DNA from: Neospora caninum Liverpool
Taxonomy: Eukaryota; Apicomplexa; Conoidasida; Eucoccidiorida; Sarcocystidae
Reading direction: 5' to 3'
DNA: 64,000 nt
Assembly: GCF_000208865.1 (NCBI RefSeq)
Contig: NC_018398.1
Span: 5,728,710 to 5,792,709 of the forward strand
The notes under the pieces are model-generated. The model ran no database searches and was not told the origin of the DNA. It was given only the letters and a program-made list of their open reading frames with translations. Shown here piece after piece: positions 9,823-20,348 of the stretch (positions are counted from its first letter, which is position 1; every line of letters begins with the position of its first letter). Made by a program: the position numbers and the translations under genes.

Positions 9823-12330
9823 GACGACTACGGATCGAAATAGTATAGGAATGGGGCGTGAGTCATCTGTGAAGGGCCGAGAAGCTGCCCGCGATGTGAA
9901 AGGGATAAAATGCGTTTTCTAGGCTTCTTCTGTTTCGAATTATCGATCTCTTGGGCTCATGTGCCGCATGCAACAGTGAGGCTGTGAGCGCGCTAGACGG
10001 GGGGCCGAGTTGCTCGCAGGGCGCGGATTTCGGTTGCCGCACGCGCTTGAATGGGGGCCAACGGGGCTGATGGTCAACGGGGCTGATGGTCAACTGGGAT
10101 GGCGATCAGCACAAATGAGGAGGAGAGTACAGTGTGCGGTTAGCGTGCAGGTAATATAGACGACTATTCAACACGATGCACCCCGCTTTGGTGAGATTTT
10201 TGGGATGATTGAATTTTGGGGTGAGTGAAATCCAACACCTTTAGCATTTCATGCAGTCCAGTGGGGTCGTGGTGCACAGCAACCATGAAGAACTCGGATG
10301 TCTGTATCTCATAGCTGGGGCCATCTTCAGTGAGTAAGGTATTGCAAGTGCAAAGGGCTCAGCCGCCTGGTGCCTTACTCTGCACCGTAGCGACGGTGGT
10401 ATCGGCAGCGGTGCTAGTGACCACGGCGTGCGGACGCCGACAACTAGCGAGGGCATTTCCGTGGAGTGTGCCTGGAACGATGTCGCACGTGTCCACGAAA
10501 CACAGGACCCCAATAGGAGGGGGATATGAGGGCGACATCAATTGCCGAATGTTGCAGTTTCAATCGATCAGTCCGAAGGTGCCAGGGGGAGAGGAACGGG
10601 TGACATAACCGGAACAAGGCAGCACGAGGACACTCGCCACAGAAGTACAGGTTGAAGGATCGGCACACAAAACGCGACTCGCTTCTGGCCGCTTCGAACA
10701 AATTTCGACGTGTGTTGCGGAGTTGCCGCTGCCAGCACCTCAACTCTCCATGTTAACCACAATGTTGTCATCTCGTGACTTCACCAACTGCGTGCATACC
10801 GCCGAGCGTGCAGGCACTGTAGCTGTGCTGGGGAGGGTTGTGTTCTCTGCTGCTACAGGGAATTCGTCCGCCAACGAATTGGTGCATTTCTGCATCAGTT
10901 TCAATAACTTCCATGTTGGCAAGTTTCGCTGGAGGTCCTGTGTTCGCTCGTGGGCATCCGGTATCTCCTTGGACTAGCAGTGCATCGCGTGCGTACGCCG
11001 ACGGCATCTACTTGCATTGGCAGTCACCCGTGCGAACAAGGGGACTTGCCACTTCATACTTCCACTGAAACTTCAACTGCATCCCCACCTGTACTTGAAC
11101 CGCTCATCATAAAACAAGAGTTTGCTGTGGGGAGTCCCTAAGAATGACAGATTCTCCCAGCGGGGTTCCGCGATTCTGTAGTGCCATCAATGCATCATCG
11201 TGTATGGGCTTTCGCACCTGATACGACCGGGCCTTCCGGTGACACACTGGTATACCTATTTGTCCAAGGCAATAAACAATGCGCAATTGACCAGTCCTTA
11301 GCTGGCGTAGACCAATGTCATCTTCTGCACCGCCTCCCTCAGCCCAAGCAGCCGGCTTTCTGAAGCGTGGCTTCCTGAACCAGAGCTTTTGCCACAGGCG
11401 CAACCCTGTTACGGATAAGACGGTCATGCCCATGTTGCCAACAAAAGAGCCAGGAGGCTGACACTGCAAGTCAACAGAACTTTGCCTGCCTGCGGCGTCC
11501 TCTGCTCAGTTGCACTACACCGTACAACCAGAATGGTTGTTTCGATTACAGCGCCTCAGGGCCCGTTGTTCCGCTGCCGAAACCTTCCGTCACCATCTTC
11601 TTGCCGCCGTTCTCCCTCACCTACCCCGCACCCGTTGGCTGCCATGCAAATTCGAGCACACAGTTAGGCAATCGGCAACAGCGTAGCTGCTGCAGCGAGA
11701 AGAAAAACTGATGTTGCACTCAATCCATTTGCAAAGTCCGACGCCGCCGAGTGAACTAGGATGGTCAAGTACGCCTCTTTCCCTGCATTAGTATCACTGA
11801 GGCGCCTCGAAAGAGTGCCGCTCTTTTCGCTAACACTGTCCTCCTGGCCATCCGCGCGTGCGTTTGCGTCTCCTGTGACTTGGCCATCCTCCGGCACTGA
11901 GACATCAATAGTTGGAGTTGATGTTTCGGTAGGTGCTGACGTAGGAGACTGCACTTTGTCTCCTGATGTCTCCTCAGTGGAGAAGGGAGCTGGGGTTGCT
12001 GCAGGGTTCTCGTTTGCTTTAGGGGCACCACTCTGTGGCTGTGATCCCCCACCGTGCCGAAGACGTTGGGCACCTTTGAGCTCAGAAGGGAGTCTTAGAA
12101 CGTCGACCTTTTCACCATGGTCGGTTGGCTCCTTACGGGTTTTTTTGTCACCGTTTTCACCAGCCACGGGGCCCGCCGACCCAGGCTCTCCAGCACCGCT
12201 ACCACCACCGCCACCACCCCCGGAACCACCTCCTTCAGCCCCGCTTTGATCCTCACCTTGCTGAGGCTCCGGCTGCTCTAGCGGGGGAGCGGCCGGTGGC
12301 GGCTCAGTTGAAGAATCCGCAGAAGATGTC
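9292..12330. repeat. Tandem segmental duplication, unit 3 (about 3.04 kb)
   Basis: Third copy: conserved half of copy 4, spacer 9823-11663, and 3' two-thirds of copy 5. It is 17 bases longer than the others to the left of 10241, because a short stretch (acggggctgatggtcaac) is doubled near 10060-10095. Similarity continues into copy 5 to about 12620, where sequence switches to the copy 6 type. Confidence 0.7.
9823..11663. repeat. Duplicated spacer, unit 3 of 3 (promoter of copy 4, 3' flank of copy 5)
   Basis: Same content as the other two spacers. GCATGC is kept at 9966-9971, but the promoter-distal site has mutated to GCACGC (about 10040). A local tandem duplication of about 18 bases lies near 10060-10095. 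A short deletion just before the copy 5 stop (about 11643) distinguishes it from its sisters. Confidence 0.7.
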
Positions 12331-12860
12331 GAAGGAGTGGACGTGCTGGTTTCTGCATCCGAACCGGCAGCCACCACCGTCTTGAACCGTACACAAAAAC
12401 TCAAACCCCCACCCAGATATTCCGCCGGAGGATTCGTAAACGTGTACCTCACAGGCCCTCCCACGGATACCTTCTCACTCTCCACCGAATCCGACTCTTC
12501 GTGAACCCATAGTGGCTTTGTGTACCCAGGAAATGCATCCTTGAACTCGATTGTCTTGCTGAAATCACACGCTCCGTTATCAAATCGATACGCGGCACTG
12601 TACGGGCCCGACGACGCCTCAGCATGACTTTCGATGGTTTCGGGAAGGTACTTGGCATTGCCGGTTTCGTCGATGACCTGGAGCGTGGCGGAAGGTCCGA
12701 GGGAAAACACTTGCTCCACGTCCCTCTCGAGTCCTTCTGTCGGGATGGTGGTTGTGAAATCTGCCTCAGCCGTCGGTTTGCTTGTTTGTGACGCCATGCA
12801 CGACAGGACGGTGCCCATGAGCAGGGTCAGGCACACGGCTCGAAATATCTGGCGTTCCAT
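11664..12860 (-). CDS. Secreted tandem-family protein, copy 5 (chimeric)
   Basis: 398 codons from the ATG at 12860. The frame stays open 63 codons upstream, but the aligned family start MERQIFRAVCLTLLMG and the signal peptide both begin at 12860. The first 80 residues (LLMGTVLSCMAS, TEGLERDVEQ, GPSATLQVIDETG) and the 5' flank match copy 6. From SSGPYSAAYRFDNG onward it matches copies 3 and 4. The breakpoint is near base 12620. The linker has a glycine run and EPTDHGEKVDVLRLPSELKG. RRLSD is at residues 352-356 (bases 11793-11807), a change from RRLSE. It ends LLPIA. Confidence 0.87.
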   Translation of the reverse strand: MERQIFRAVCLTLLMGTVLSCMASQTSKPTAEADFTTTIPTEGLERDVEQVFSLGPSATLQVIDETGNAKYLPETIESHAEASSGPYSAAYRFDNGACDFSKTIEFKDAFPGYTKPLWVHEESDSVESEKVSVGGPVRYTFTNPPAEYLGGGLSFCVRFKTVVAAGSDAETSTSTPSTSSADSSTEPPPAAPPLEQPEPQQGEDQSGAEGGGSGGGGGGGSGAGEPGSAGPVAGENGDKKTRKEPTDHGEKVDVLRLPSELKGAQRLRHGGGSQPQSGAPKANENPAATPAPFSTEETSGDKVQSPTSAPTETSTPTIDVSVPEDGQVTGDANARADGQEDSVSEKSGTLSRRLSDTNAGKEAYLTILVHSAASDFANGLSATSVFLLAAAATLLPIA

Positions 12861-14694
12861 GACGACTATGGAAAGGAATATTTCATGCATCTGATTTCTG
12901 ACAACAACCAACGCTTTAGACACTCCCTGCGGCACGACCAGAAATGCAGGAGAGTTCTTCAAACGTTTTTGTAGTCGTAGCGGAAATAAGTTCCGGTATG
13001 TTTGCAGCATGCAGAAATGTAGCCGTGGCAGACCTCTTGAAAAGAGCATGTGCCACTTCTCTCGCGGTGGTGCGGTGCAGGACGAGGGTCAAGGTGGGCG
13101 GTCTGATGACAGTCGGGCCGTAGCCGCGCGTGGCTCGCTGGGCGCTGATTCGGGCACGGCATGCGTTAGACACGGGGGGGGGGCAGGGTGAGGCCGGATG
13201 ATCAGAGATGCATGAATTTAGCATCTAGCCGATCATGCAAAAAACGTTAATGGAAGTGGTGGTACCCTTTCAGCCACGGGGCTAGAGAGTCTGGAGGTCT
13301 ATTGAATGTGCGACGCATGCCGTCCCTGTGCAAATCATCACCGCCAGAGCAGCACGTCAGTGGAGACCTCGCCAGCGGCAACTCCCGCCTGATCCCCGCG
13401 ATTGGGAACTGCTGAGGGGAGCTCCAGATAAGGCGCAGCGAGAAGGCCATCGCATATGCTTATCGGCGAGAGGACTCCAGTAGGGGTTCGGCAATGAAGT
13501 GTAAGCCAGAACAAGCCATTCTCAATCGTAAAGGGCAGCTGAGAGAATGCGAGAGGCGATAGGCGGGTGGCACATCCGTTAGGGTTGAGGAGCCTCCCGC
13601 AGAATGCCCGAGGTACACGTCGAAATGTCAACGCACAATTTAAACTCGAAAGCAGCTCGGGAAACGCCCACATTCATTCTTTCCTTCATGATGTGTTACC
13701 GTGTTGCGGCTGTCCGTGCCTCAATCCTGCTCCTCTCGATATCGCGTAATCACAATGCTGCTATGACACGCCTTCAGGTAACCGCGACAACGAGGTGCGT
13801 GCCCACCAAATGCTGCTTATCTGCTAGGTTGCGCTCACTGCTGCTACAGAGAAGTGCTTCTGCAACCGCAGTGCGGGTTTTGCTACGATCGAAAATGCCG
13901 GCGTTCTCTCGTGTGTAGCAAGGATTTCTCTTCGATCCTCCCTCCTGGCGCGACTTGCCCCATACTACAACTGTCCAGCATCCGCCTAGAGCGATCAAGG
14001 AGTCCCTATCATAGCCCATGCGAGGGAATATAGACAGTGGATCGAGTAGCAGCTCCATAGTTCCGTTGACGGTTCAGCTACCGCAATAGTCTTCAGAGAT
14101 TTTCTTGGCGGAAAGCCGCTATGTGTGAAGTCTAGGGATAGTAGTTTACGCCCGCACGCGAATAGCCCGTACAATGCCACTATCATGGTACGAGATGAGG
14201 AAACCTTAAACCGATTCTTTGTATTTCAGTTAATTTTGCCTTTTATAGGCTGTATTATAACAGTTTAGCACATGAGCAAGTGACACACCTGCAGAGTTGG
14301 CTAGAGGCTGTGGCGCTTGAGCACTCAACCAGACGAGGTCTCATTAGCCCTCGATTCGGGTCGGTGTACCACAGCCTCGCACGCGGTTTATTGAGATGCA
14401 GAAAATACAAGTGTCAATAGGTGCTCCCTCAAACACCAGTGGTTTCGCCCCAAAAGCATGCTCTCCCAACCTAGGACCGGGGTCGCAATCTGCCATCAGC
14501 AGCACGAAGGCAATAACAGGGTATGCCAACAGAAATGTAATTGCCCGCAGAAGGCGCCATACATTCGCTCATTCAGCCTTGCCTCCATTTTGGAAATTTT
14601 ACTGTGATTCCAGACTTTCCCTTCCTATTTTGGAGCAAAACGCCTCTCCCTACTCCCATACCCCCCTCCTGAATACACTTCCATACAGACACAT
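12861..14694. promoter_or_regulatory. Spacer between copies 5 and 6
   Basis: Contains the copy 5 promoter, with GCATGC at 13007-13012 and 13159-13164, the second inside the shared block cgctgggcgctgattcggg. A run of ten G lies at about 13174-13183. A tRNA-like element lies at 14291-14376, about 320 bases beyond the copy 6 stop. No gene seen; this spacer is not a copy of the 3.03-kb unit. Confidence 0.5.
14291..14376 (+). repeat. tRNA-like dispersed element (degenerate)
   Basis: Contains ttggctagaggctgtggcgc, gagcactcaacc and ctcgattcgggtcgg, which resemble a tRNA D-arm/A-box followed by a T-arm/B-box (GRTTCRANTC-like). I cannot fold a full cloverleaf or pair an acceptor stem, so it is not offered as a functional tRNA. 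Related elements lie at 17081-17168, 19953-20039 and about 25527-25613, each about 300 bases beyond a family stop codon. Confidence 0.35.
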
Positions 14695-15780
14695 CTACGA
14701 AATCTGCAAAAGCGCGCTTGCCACAATGGAAAGACTTGAAACAGCACCCATTCCACCCGCAAGGCTCCACGCGGCGGAGTGCACCACAACAGTCAAGTAC
14801 GCCTCTTTCACTGCAGACGCCTCATCGAGCCGCCTCGGTGGAGCGCCGTTGTGGTCTCCGTCACCACTCTGGACTTCATGGCCGTCTTCGGTTGCGGGCA
14901 GCGTTTTCTCTGTAGAGTTCTCCCTAGATTCAGAGAGAACAGAGGATGCTTGCAGGGTCTGCTTTCTATGATGGGCAGATGTTGCAGGCTGTGAGGTCGT
15001 AGTGTCTGTGGTACTGCGGGAGCTATGAAAGGTCACAGGTGGTGGATCAGTGACTCCATCCTTATGTTCATTGGTCAGATCTGGTTGAAGTATAGATTCG
15101 TGGGCCCCGCCGTGCACCGGGGGGCCCAACTCCAAGTCGACCTCAGGATGTTTGTCCGGGAGATTTCCACTCTCCTGGTCCTGCGGCTCACTCGGCATAT
15201 TTGGGCCGGGGGACGCATCAGAGTTTTCCGATACAGATGGGCTGGAAGTCGAAGCCGTCGACGTGCCGGTTTCTGAGCCCAACCCTGCAGCCAGCACCGT
15301 CTTGAACCGCACGCAAAAACTCACACCCCCACCCAAATACTCTGCCGGAGGATTCGTAAACGTGTACCGCACAGGCACTCCCGAGGATGGCTCCTCACTC
15401 GCGCCCGAGCCTATCCCATCAGGAACCCATAGTGGTTTTGTGTGGCCCGGAAATGCAGCCTTGAATTCCACTGTCTTGCTGAAATCACACGCTCCGTTCC
15501 CGAATCGATATGCAGCAGTGTACGGGCCCGACGATGCCTCATCATCACTTTGGCTGGGTTCCGGCAGATACTTGGCTTTCCCGGTTTCGTCGATGACCTG
15601 GAGCGTGGCGGAAGGTCCGAGGTAAAAGACTTGCTCCACGTCCCTCTCGAGTCCTTCTGTCGGGATGGTGGTTGTGAAATCTGCCTCAGTCGTTTGCTCA
15701 CTTGATTCTGGCGCCATGCACGACAGGACGGTGCCCATGAGCAGGGTCAGCCTCACTGCTCGAAACATTTGCCTTTCCAT
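14695..15780 (-). CDS. Secreted tandem-family protein, copy 6
   Basis: Single-exon gene of 361 codons, diverged from its neighbours. It starts MERQMFRAVRLTLLMG, with the usual C10 of the signal peptide replaced by R. The conserved domain keeps NGACDF and SFCVRFK but has a distinct stretch (PDGIGSGASEEPSSG). The linker is Pro/His/Thr-rich (HSSRSTTDTTTSQPATSAHH) with little glycine. RRLDE is at residues 316-320 (bases 14821-14835), preceded by GAPP. The C-terminus is AVSSLSIVASALLQIS. Confidence 0.86.
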   Translation of the reverse strand: MERQMFRAVRLTLLMGTVLSCMAPESSEQTTEADFTTTIPTEGLERDVEQVFYLGPSATLQVIDETGKAKYLPEPSQSDDEASSGPYTAAYRFGNGACDFSKTVEFKAAFPGHTKPLWVPDGIGSGASEEPSSGVPVRYTFTNPPAEYLGGGVSFCVRFKTVLAAGLGSETGTSTASTSSPSVSENSDASPGPNMPSEPQDQESGNLPDKHPEVDLELGPPVHGGAHESILQPDLTNEHKDGVTDPPPVTFHSSRSTTDTTTSQPATSAHHRKQTLQASSVLSESRENSTEKTLPATEDGHEVQSGDGDHNGAPPRRLDEASAVKEAYLTVVVHSAAWSLAGGMGAVSSLSIVASALLQIS

Positions 15781-17480
15781 GGTGACTGCATGGAAATCTT
15801 TTAACGAAAATGGCCTGACACAACAGCTAAAAGCTCAGATCCTCCCGTGGATATCCCGCGGGGGGAAAGGGAAACAACTCGTGGCGTATTTTTTAGGATG
15901 TATCGGATATATGCTCGGCTCTATTCTGCATGCAGGAAGGGAGGCTTGAGAGACCTCAAAAACTGTGCGTGTCACTTCGTCCAGCTGTGGTGAACACGGG
16001 GCGAGGGTCGAAGTAGGCGCGCGGAAACGGCCGAGACGCAGCGACACGTAGTCGCTGGGCGCGGACTCGAGCCCAGGCATGCGCTAGCTGGGGGATGGAC
16101 ATGAACAGACAGGACAGAACGAGGTCAGCGTGTGTCTGTGTAGGCAAAAGAATATGAGTGGATGTTGGCATGACTCTTCCTCACGATGGAAAGAGCAGAA
16201 GGGGATTCGTTGTGTGCCGCCCTCCGTCCCTTTGTGCGTCCTCTTATCAGGAACTGCACGGGATAGAAGACGCCAGCAGCCGATAGCTGCCGATTGGACC
16301 CTAGAAGAGAGCGCATCAGGGAAGGTACTCACAATTTCATCATGAAACCGTCACCCCAGTAGATCTCGAAATTGAAAGCTAACTCACGCAAAGACTGTCG
16401 CCATCGCGAACGATAAGCAGAGAGACTGCACGGCAGGCGATCGGCGTGTGACATGGCGGGTAGGATTGAGCAGGAGACTCACAACAAAAAGTCTCACCGT
16501 CCACATCGGAACGTCGACACACATGTTAAACGCTGGAGACGGTTCCTGCATTGCTCACGTTTCTCCTTGGCTGCATGATTTCCTACCTTGTTATGGTTCT
16601 CGTCGCCTACACTGTGCGTGCTCACCCTACCATTTTATCATAATGGTGAGGTGACACGCCGGGGAGCATCCAAGGCAACTGGGGTATATGCACCTCACAT
16701 ACCGTTTTTCTGGTAGCATGTGTTGACTGTGGGTAGAGAGAGACGCTCTTGCACTACCAGAATTTTCCGATTCTTTCGCTGAAGGTTGCCTGGGTTTCCT
16801 GATTCTGACGAGGCTTCCTCGTCGAACGTCCACTCTACAGATAGTTGGTGATTAGTGTCACGGTGACCCACCAACGTTCCGTGAATGAGGCGAGAGAGGT
16901 CTGCAACTGTATCGTACAGTTGCCGTCTCCGCTTCACGAAACAGCACCAGTGATCCGGTACGTGGAAAATGTCGCTCTGGTAGGGAGTGTCTAGCGATGG
17001 TAATTCACGCCAGCACGGAACTGGCGTCCTACACCTCCACTACCGTCGCGCAAGGTGACGACATGGGCAGGAGATGAACCTGCAAGCAGAGCTACAGGGA
17101 GCGGCGGTTGAGTACTCAACTGCACGAGATTCTATCAGTCCTCGAATCGTGTCCGCGTGCCACCACCTCAGTTTTTTCGGTGAATTGCAAAATCCGCACG
17201 ACCATCAAAAGGGGCTCCATGCAACACAAACAATTCGGCCACATACACATGTTCCCTCCGGTCACGTTCCAAAAAAAATCAGGCAGAAAACAACACAGTA
17301 AGCATGCTGAAATGAGGTTCCCCTGAGTTAGAACTCTCAGTCACTCTCTCTTTCCAGACATGCACCAACTCTGTTTTTCCATGATGTTTCCAACCTTCTG
17401 GTTGACACTGCCACATCGCCAAGCCATCTTCACTATTACAACATTGCTCTCTTGAGCACATGTTCACACTCCAAGTGCGA
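15781..17480. promoter_or_regulatory. Spacer between copies 6 and 7
   Basis: Upstream of copy 6 there is a palindromic TGCATGCA at 15927-15934, and GCATGC at 16077-16082 followed at once by GCTAGC at 16083-16088, inside the shared block gtcgctgggcgcggactcgag. GCATGC- and GCTAGC-type motifs are known targets of apicomplexan AP2 factors; their use here is inferred. A tRNA-like element lies at 17081-17168. No gene seen. Confidence 0.5.
17081..17168 (+). repeat. tRNA-like dispersed element (degenerate)
   Basis: Shares the order of short blocks with 14291-14376 (gagcta, then ggttgagtactcaac, then cctcgaatcgtgtccg) but is more eroded. It lies about 315 bases beyond the copy 7 stop. Confidence 0.3.
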
Positions 17481-18566
17481 TTAAGAAAAATGCAATAAAG
17501 CGGTTACCGCAGTGAGAAAAAGACCGAACACTGCACCCATTCCGCTTGCAGAGCCCCAAGCTGCGGAGTGCACCACAACAGTCAAGTACGCCTCTTTCAC
17601 TGCAGGCGTGTCAGCCAACCGTCTCAATGGAGCGCGGTTGTCTTCTGCGTTGCCACTCTGGACTTCGTGGCCGTCTTCGGTTGCGGACAACGTGTTTTCG
17701 GTCAACTTCTCCGTCGATCCGGGGAGAGAAGGCCCGTTTAGAATTGGGCTTGAGTCAAGAGCAGTCAGCTTCGGTGTTTCGGCTCGAATCCCTGTCCGAG
17801 TGGGGACAACGACGAGATCCCCAGGGGACGGAACACCGGTTGGCGTCTTTCCTTCATCTTTCTGCCCCCCTCCAACAGAAGGTGCCGGCTGAGTAGGGGC
17901 CTCCGGAGAAATGGACGAATCTCCTCCAGACGAACTGTCACCGTTGGGCGTTTTGTCAGGCTCCGCCTTTGCAGGAGGTTCATCATTATTCTGATCGTCG
18001 TCGGGGAGCTGTGAGTCGGAATCCCCAGCGGAAGTCACCGCAGTCGATGAACTAGTTGCTGAATCCGACCCGGCAGCCAGCACCGTCTTGAACCGCACAC
18101 AAAAACTCAAAACCCCAGACAAACACTCTGCAGGCGGATTCGTAAATGTGTACCGAACAGGCCCTCCCGAGGACGCCTCCCCACTCGCCCCCGAACCTTT
18201 CTCGTCAGCGACCCATAGCGGCTTTGTGTACCCAGGAAATGCAGCCTTGAAGTCGACTGTCTTGCTGAAATCACACGCTCCGTTCTCAAATCGATACGCG
18301 GCAGGGTACGACTCCGCCAAAGACTCATCCGAGGATGTGCTCGGTTCCGGCAGATACTTGGCTTTCCCGGTTTCGTCGATGACCTGGAGCGTGCTGGACG
18401 GTCCGAGGTAAAAAACTTGCTCCACGTCCCTCTCGAGTCCCTCTTTCGGGATGGTGGTTGTGAAATTTGCCGCAGGCTTCTGTTCACTTGTTTCCGACGC
18501 GACGCACGACAGGACGGTGCCCAGGAGCAGGGTCAGACACACGGCGCGAAACAGCTGCCTTTCCAT
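17481..18566 (-). CDS. Secreted tandem-family protein, copy 7
   Basis: Single-exon gene of 361 codons, founder-like member of the second subfamily (copies 7-10). A third cysteine appears in the conserved domain: NPPAECLSGVLSFC gives C98, C148 and C156, where copies 1-6 have NPPAEYLGGG or close variants. The linker (DDDQNNDEPPAKAEPDKTPN, then a GGDSSISPEAPTQP stretch) is unique. The C-terminal part STEKLTENTLSATEDGHEV leads to RRLAD at residues 315-319 (bases 17610-17624) and the tail GLFLTAVTALLHFS. The 5' half and 5' flank are essentially those of copies 9 and 10. Confidence 0.87.
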   Translation of the reverse strand: MERQLFRAVCLTLLLGTVLSCVASETSEQKPAANFTTTIPKEGLERDVEQVFYLGPSSTLQVIDETGKAKYLPEPSTSSDESLAESYPAAYRFENGACDFSKTVDFKAAFPGYTKPLWVADEKGSGASGEASSGGPVRYTFTNPPAECLSGVLSFCVRFKTVLAAGSDSATSSSTAVTSAGDSDSQLPDDDQNNDEPPAKAEPDKTPNGDSSSGGDSSISPEAPTQPAPSVGGGQKDEGKTPTGVPSPGDLVVVPTRTGIRAETPKLTALDSSPILNGPSLPGSTEKLTENTLSATEDGHEVQSGNAEDNRAPLRRLADTPAVKEAYLTVVVHSAAWGSASGMGAVFGLFLTAVTALLHFS

Positions 18567-20348
18567 GGCGGCTGGCGAAGGAATCGTCCGTCAATGCGGT
18601 GTCAGACAAACAGGAAACGACCGCTACAGGCACTCCTGACGACGTGGCGGAAACGGAGGGAGTGTCTTTTGAGTTTTCCAGATGTCGTGTCGGAAAATTT
18701 CCGCCTCTTTCTTCAGCAGGCAAAAACGGATGCTTGGCAAACCTCAAGAAAAGGGCATGTCGCTTCTCCAACTCTGAATAGGGATCAAACGCGGGTCAGA
18801 GCTGGCGGGCTGAGCGATGTGTCGGGACGGCGCGTCGGGCGGCTCGCTGGGGCGCGGACTCGCTGGGGCGCATGCGTGGGCGCCTGGGGGTCTGCAGGAG
18901 AAGACTGAATGATGAAAGAAGAATAACTGGAGCGGTGGAGCACGTATGACGAAAGAACGAGAAAAGTTACGGATGGCCGTGTAGCTACAAAGGGGGGAGC
19001 CTTGTGAAAAAGGATTAGATGTGCAAGGCGTTCCGTCGCGTTGCTCGACCCCTGGAGAGGAAAAACACGGCGTTGACGATGTGTCTCCATTGGCTAAGGC
19101 CGCCCGAACCGACCGGTTGACTGCTGGCGACTGGACCTCCGGAGAGGCTGTAGCGGGAAGGCAACGGCAAATGCTTCACCCACAGGTGACAACAGTGGAT
19201 GTCGACAATGACTGTTACGTTGTGCCAAGCCCGTCGAAATCGTTGAAGATCACCGGAAGGAATGCAAGACGTGGTACTCGGGTGACATGTTCTCTGTAGA
19301 ATTGATGACAAGCCATCGAACCAGAATTCCCCTCCCCCCCTCCCATCGAATGGTGAACAAATACGTTAATCTCCCCTGGCGAAGTAGGCGACTCTCACAG
19401 TATATCTGTCTGTTATATCTTTCTGTCTTGATAATGACGTCATCACATCAATCCTCCCTCCTCACCATATCACGATACCATACTGGTACTTGGACATGTC
19501 GGGAAGCAACCGTGACCACGGCGGTGCGTGCACACCAAATACTGCTGATAATGTAACGCGTGTTGAATGTGGAACTATTGAGGCGCACTCCTTCACCGGA
19601 GGTCTTCGCTTTTGCTTCGGTTGATCTTCTCAAGGTTTTCTCGTTCCTGGACACGGAATTCATTTAAATCATCCACTCCATAGCTACTTCTTCCATACAT
19701 CAACTGCATCGCCTACGACTCGTACAGTCAATAACATCTCGTTCCGAGCCGAGACAGACAGTAGATCGAAAAGCAACGATATAGGGCCGAAAGTGACAGA
19801 TCAGCTCCATCAGGAGAACCCAATGATCCTCTTAGCAGAAAATGCGAATATGTTCTCGGGTGTCTACGGAAGACAATTCATGTCAGCACGGAACTGGCGT
19901 CGTACACTGCCACTGCCATGGCGTGAGATGCGACATCACCTAGTGGTGCATTTGCAAAGTTAGCTCACAGAGTGTAACGCTTGAGCGCGCAACCGCATGA
20001 CGCCCCGTGACTCGCCGATTCGAGTCGGGGTATCACCGCTTCTTCAACTCCATCCACGAGCTTAAAAAAAAAGCTCTCAGTGAACCACCATCGGTTCTGC
20101 CCCGTAAACAAATTTCGTCAGGATAAGATCAGGTTCGATTGCTGCCAACGAACACCGAAACGACAACAGATTCTCCCAGCCGAAATGTCATTGCTCGCGG
20201 AGAGAAAGTTCCATCTAGTCCCTCATTATCCTTCGCAGTCACTATGGATCATTTTATTTCCCTTATCCTTCATGTGACAGTCACAGCGCCTAGCATTTGC
20301 CCCACCTGCATACTCCCCTCACGCATTCGCGGTCTCACTCGGTCACAT
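18567..20348. promoter_or_regulatory. Spacer between copies 7 and 8 (duplicate of 24140-25922)
   Basis: The copy 7 promoter has GCATGC at 18870-18875 directly after two partial copies of a gctggggcgcggact unit. The 16-bp unit has expanded to four copies at the matching place before copy 10. A tRNA-like element lies at 19953-20039, followed by a short gagctt-A-run-aagctc hairpin at about 20060. No gene seen. Confidence 0.6.
19953..20039 (+). repeat. tRNA-like dispersed element (best-preserved copy)
   Basis: tTAGCTCACAGAGTG resembles an A-box; the stem GCTC/GAGC fits a D-stem; cgatTCGAgtcgg matches a B-box core (TTCGA) and forms its own hairpin. The acceptor stem does not pair, so it is best read as a relic or tRNA-derived repeat. 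An A-rich tract follows 20-30 bases later. Duplicated at about 25527-25613. Confidence 0.4.

Noticed and set aside
12861..13049. A 63-codon N-terminal extension of copy 5
   Set aside because: The extension has no counterpart in the other nine copies and would bury the signal peptide. The family start at 12860 has a suitable context.
19953..20039. A functional tRNA gene
   Set aside because: A TTCGA core and a GCTC/GAGC arm are present, but no acceptor stem or proper T-stem can be paired, so only a tRNA-like relic is claimed.
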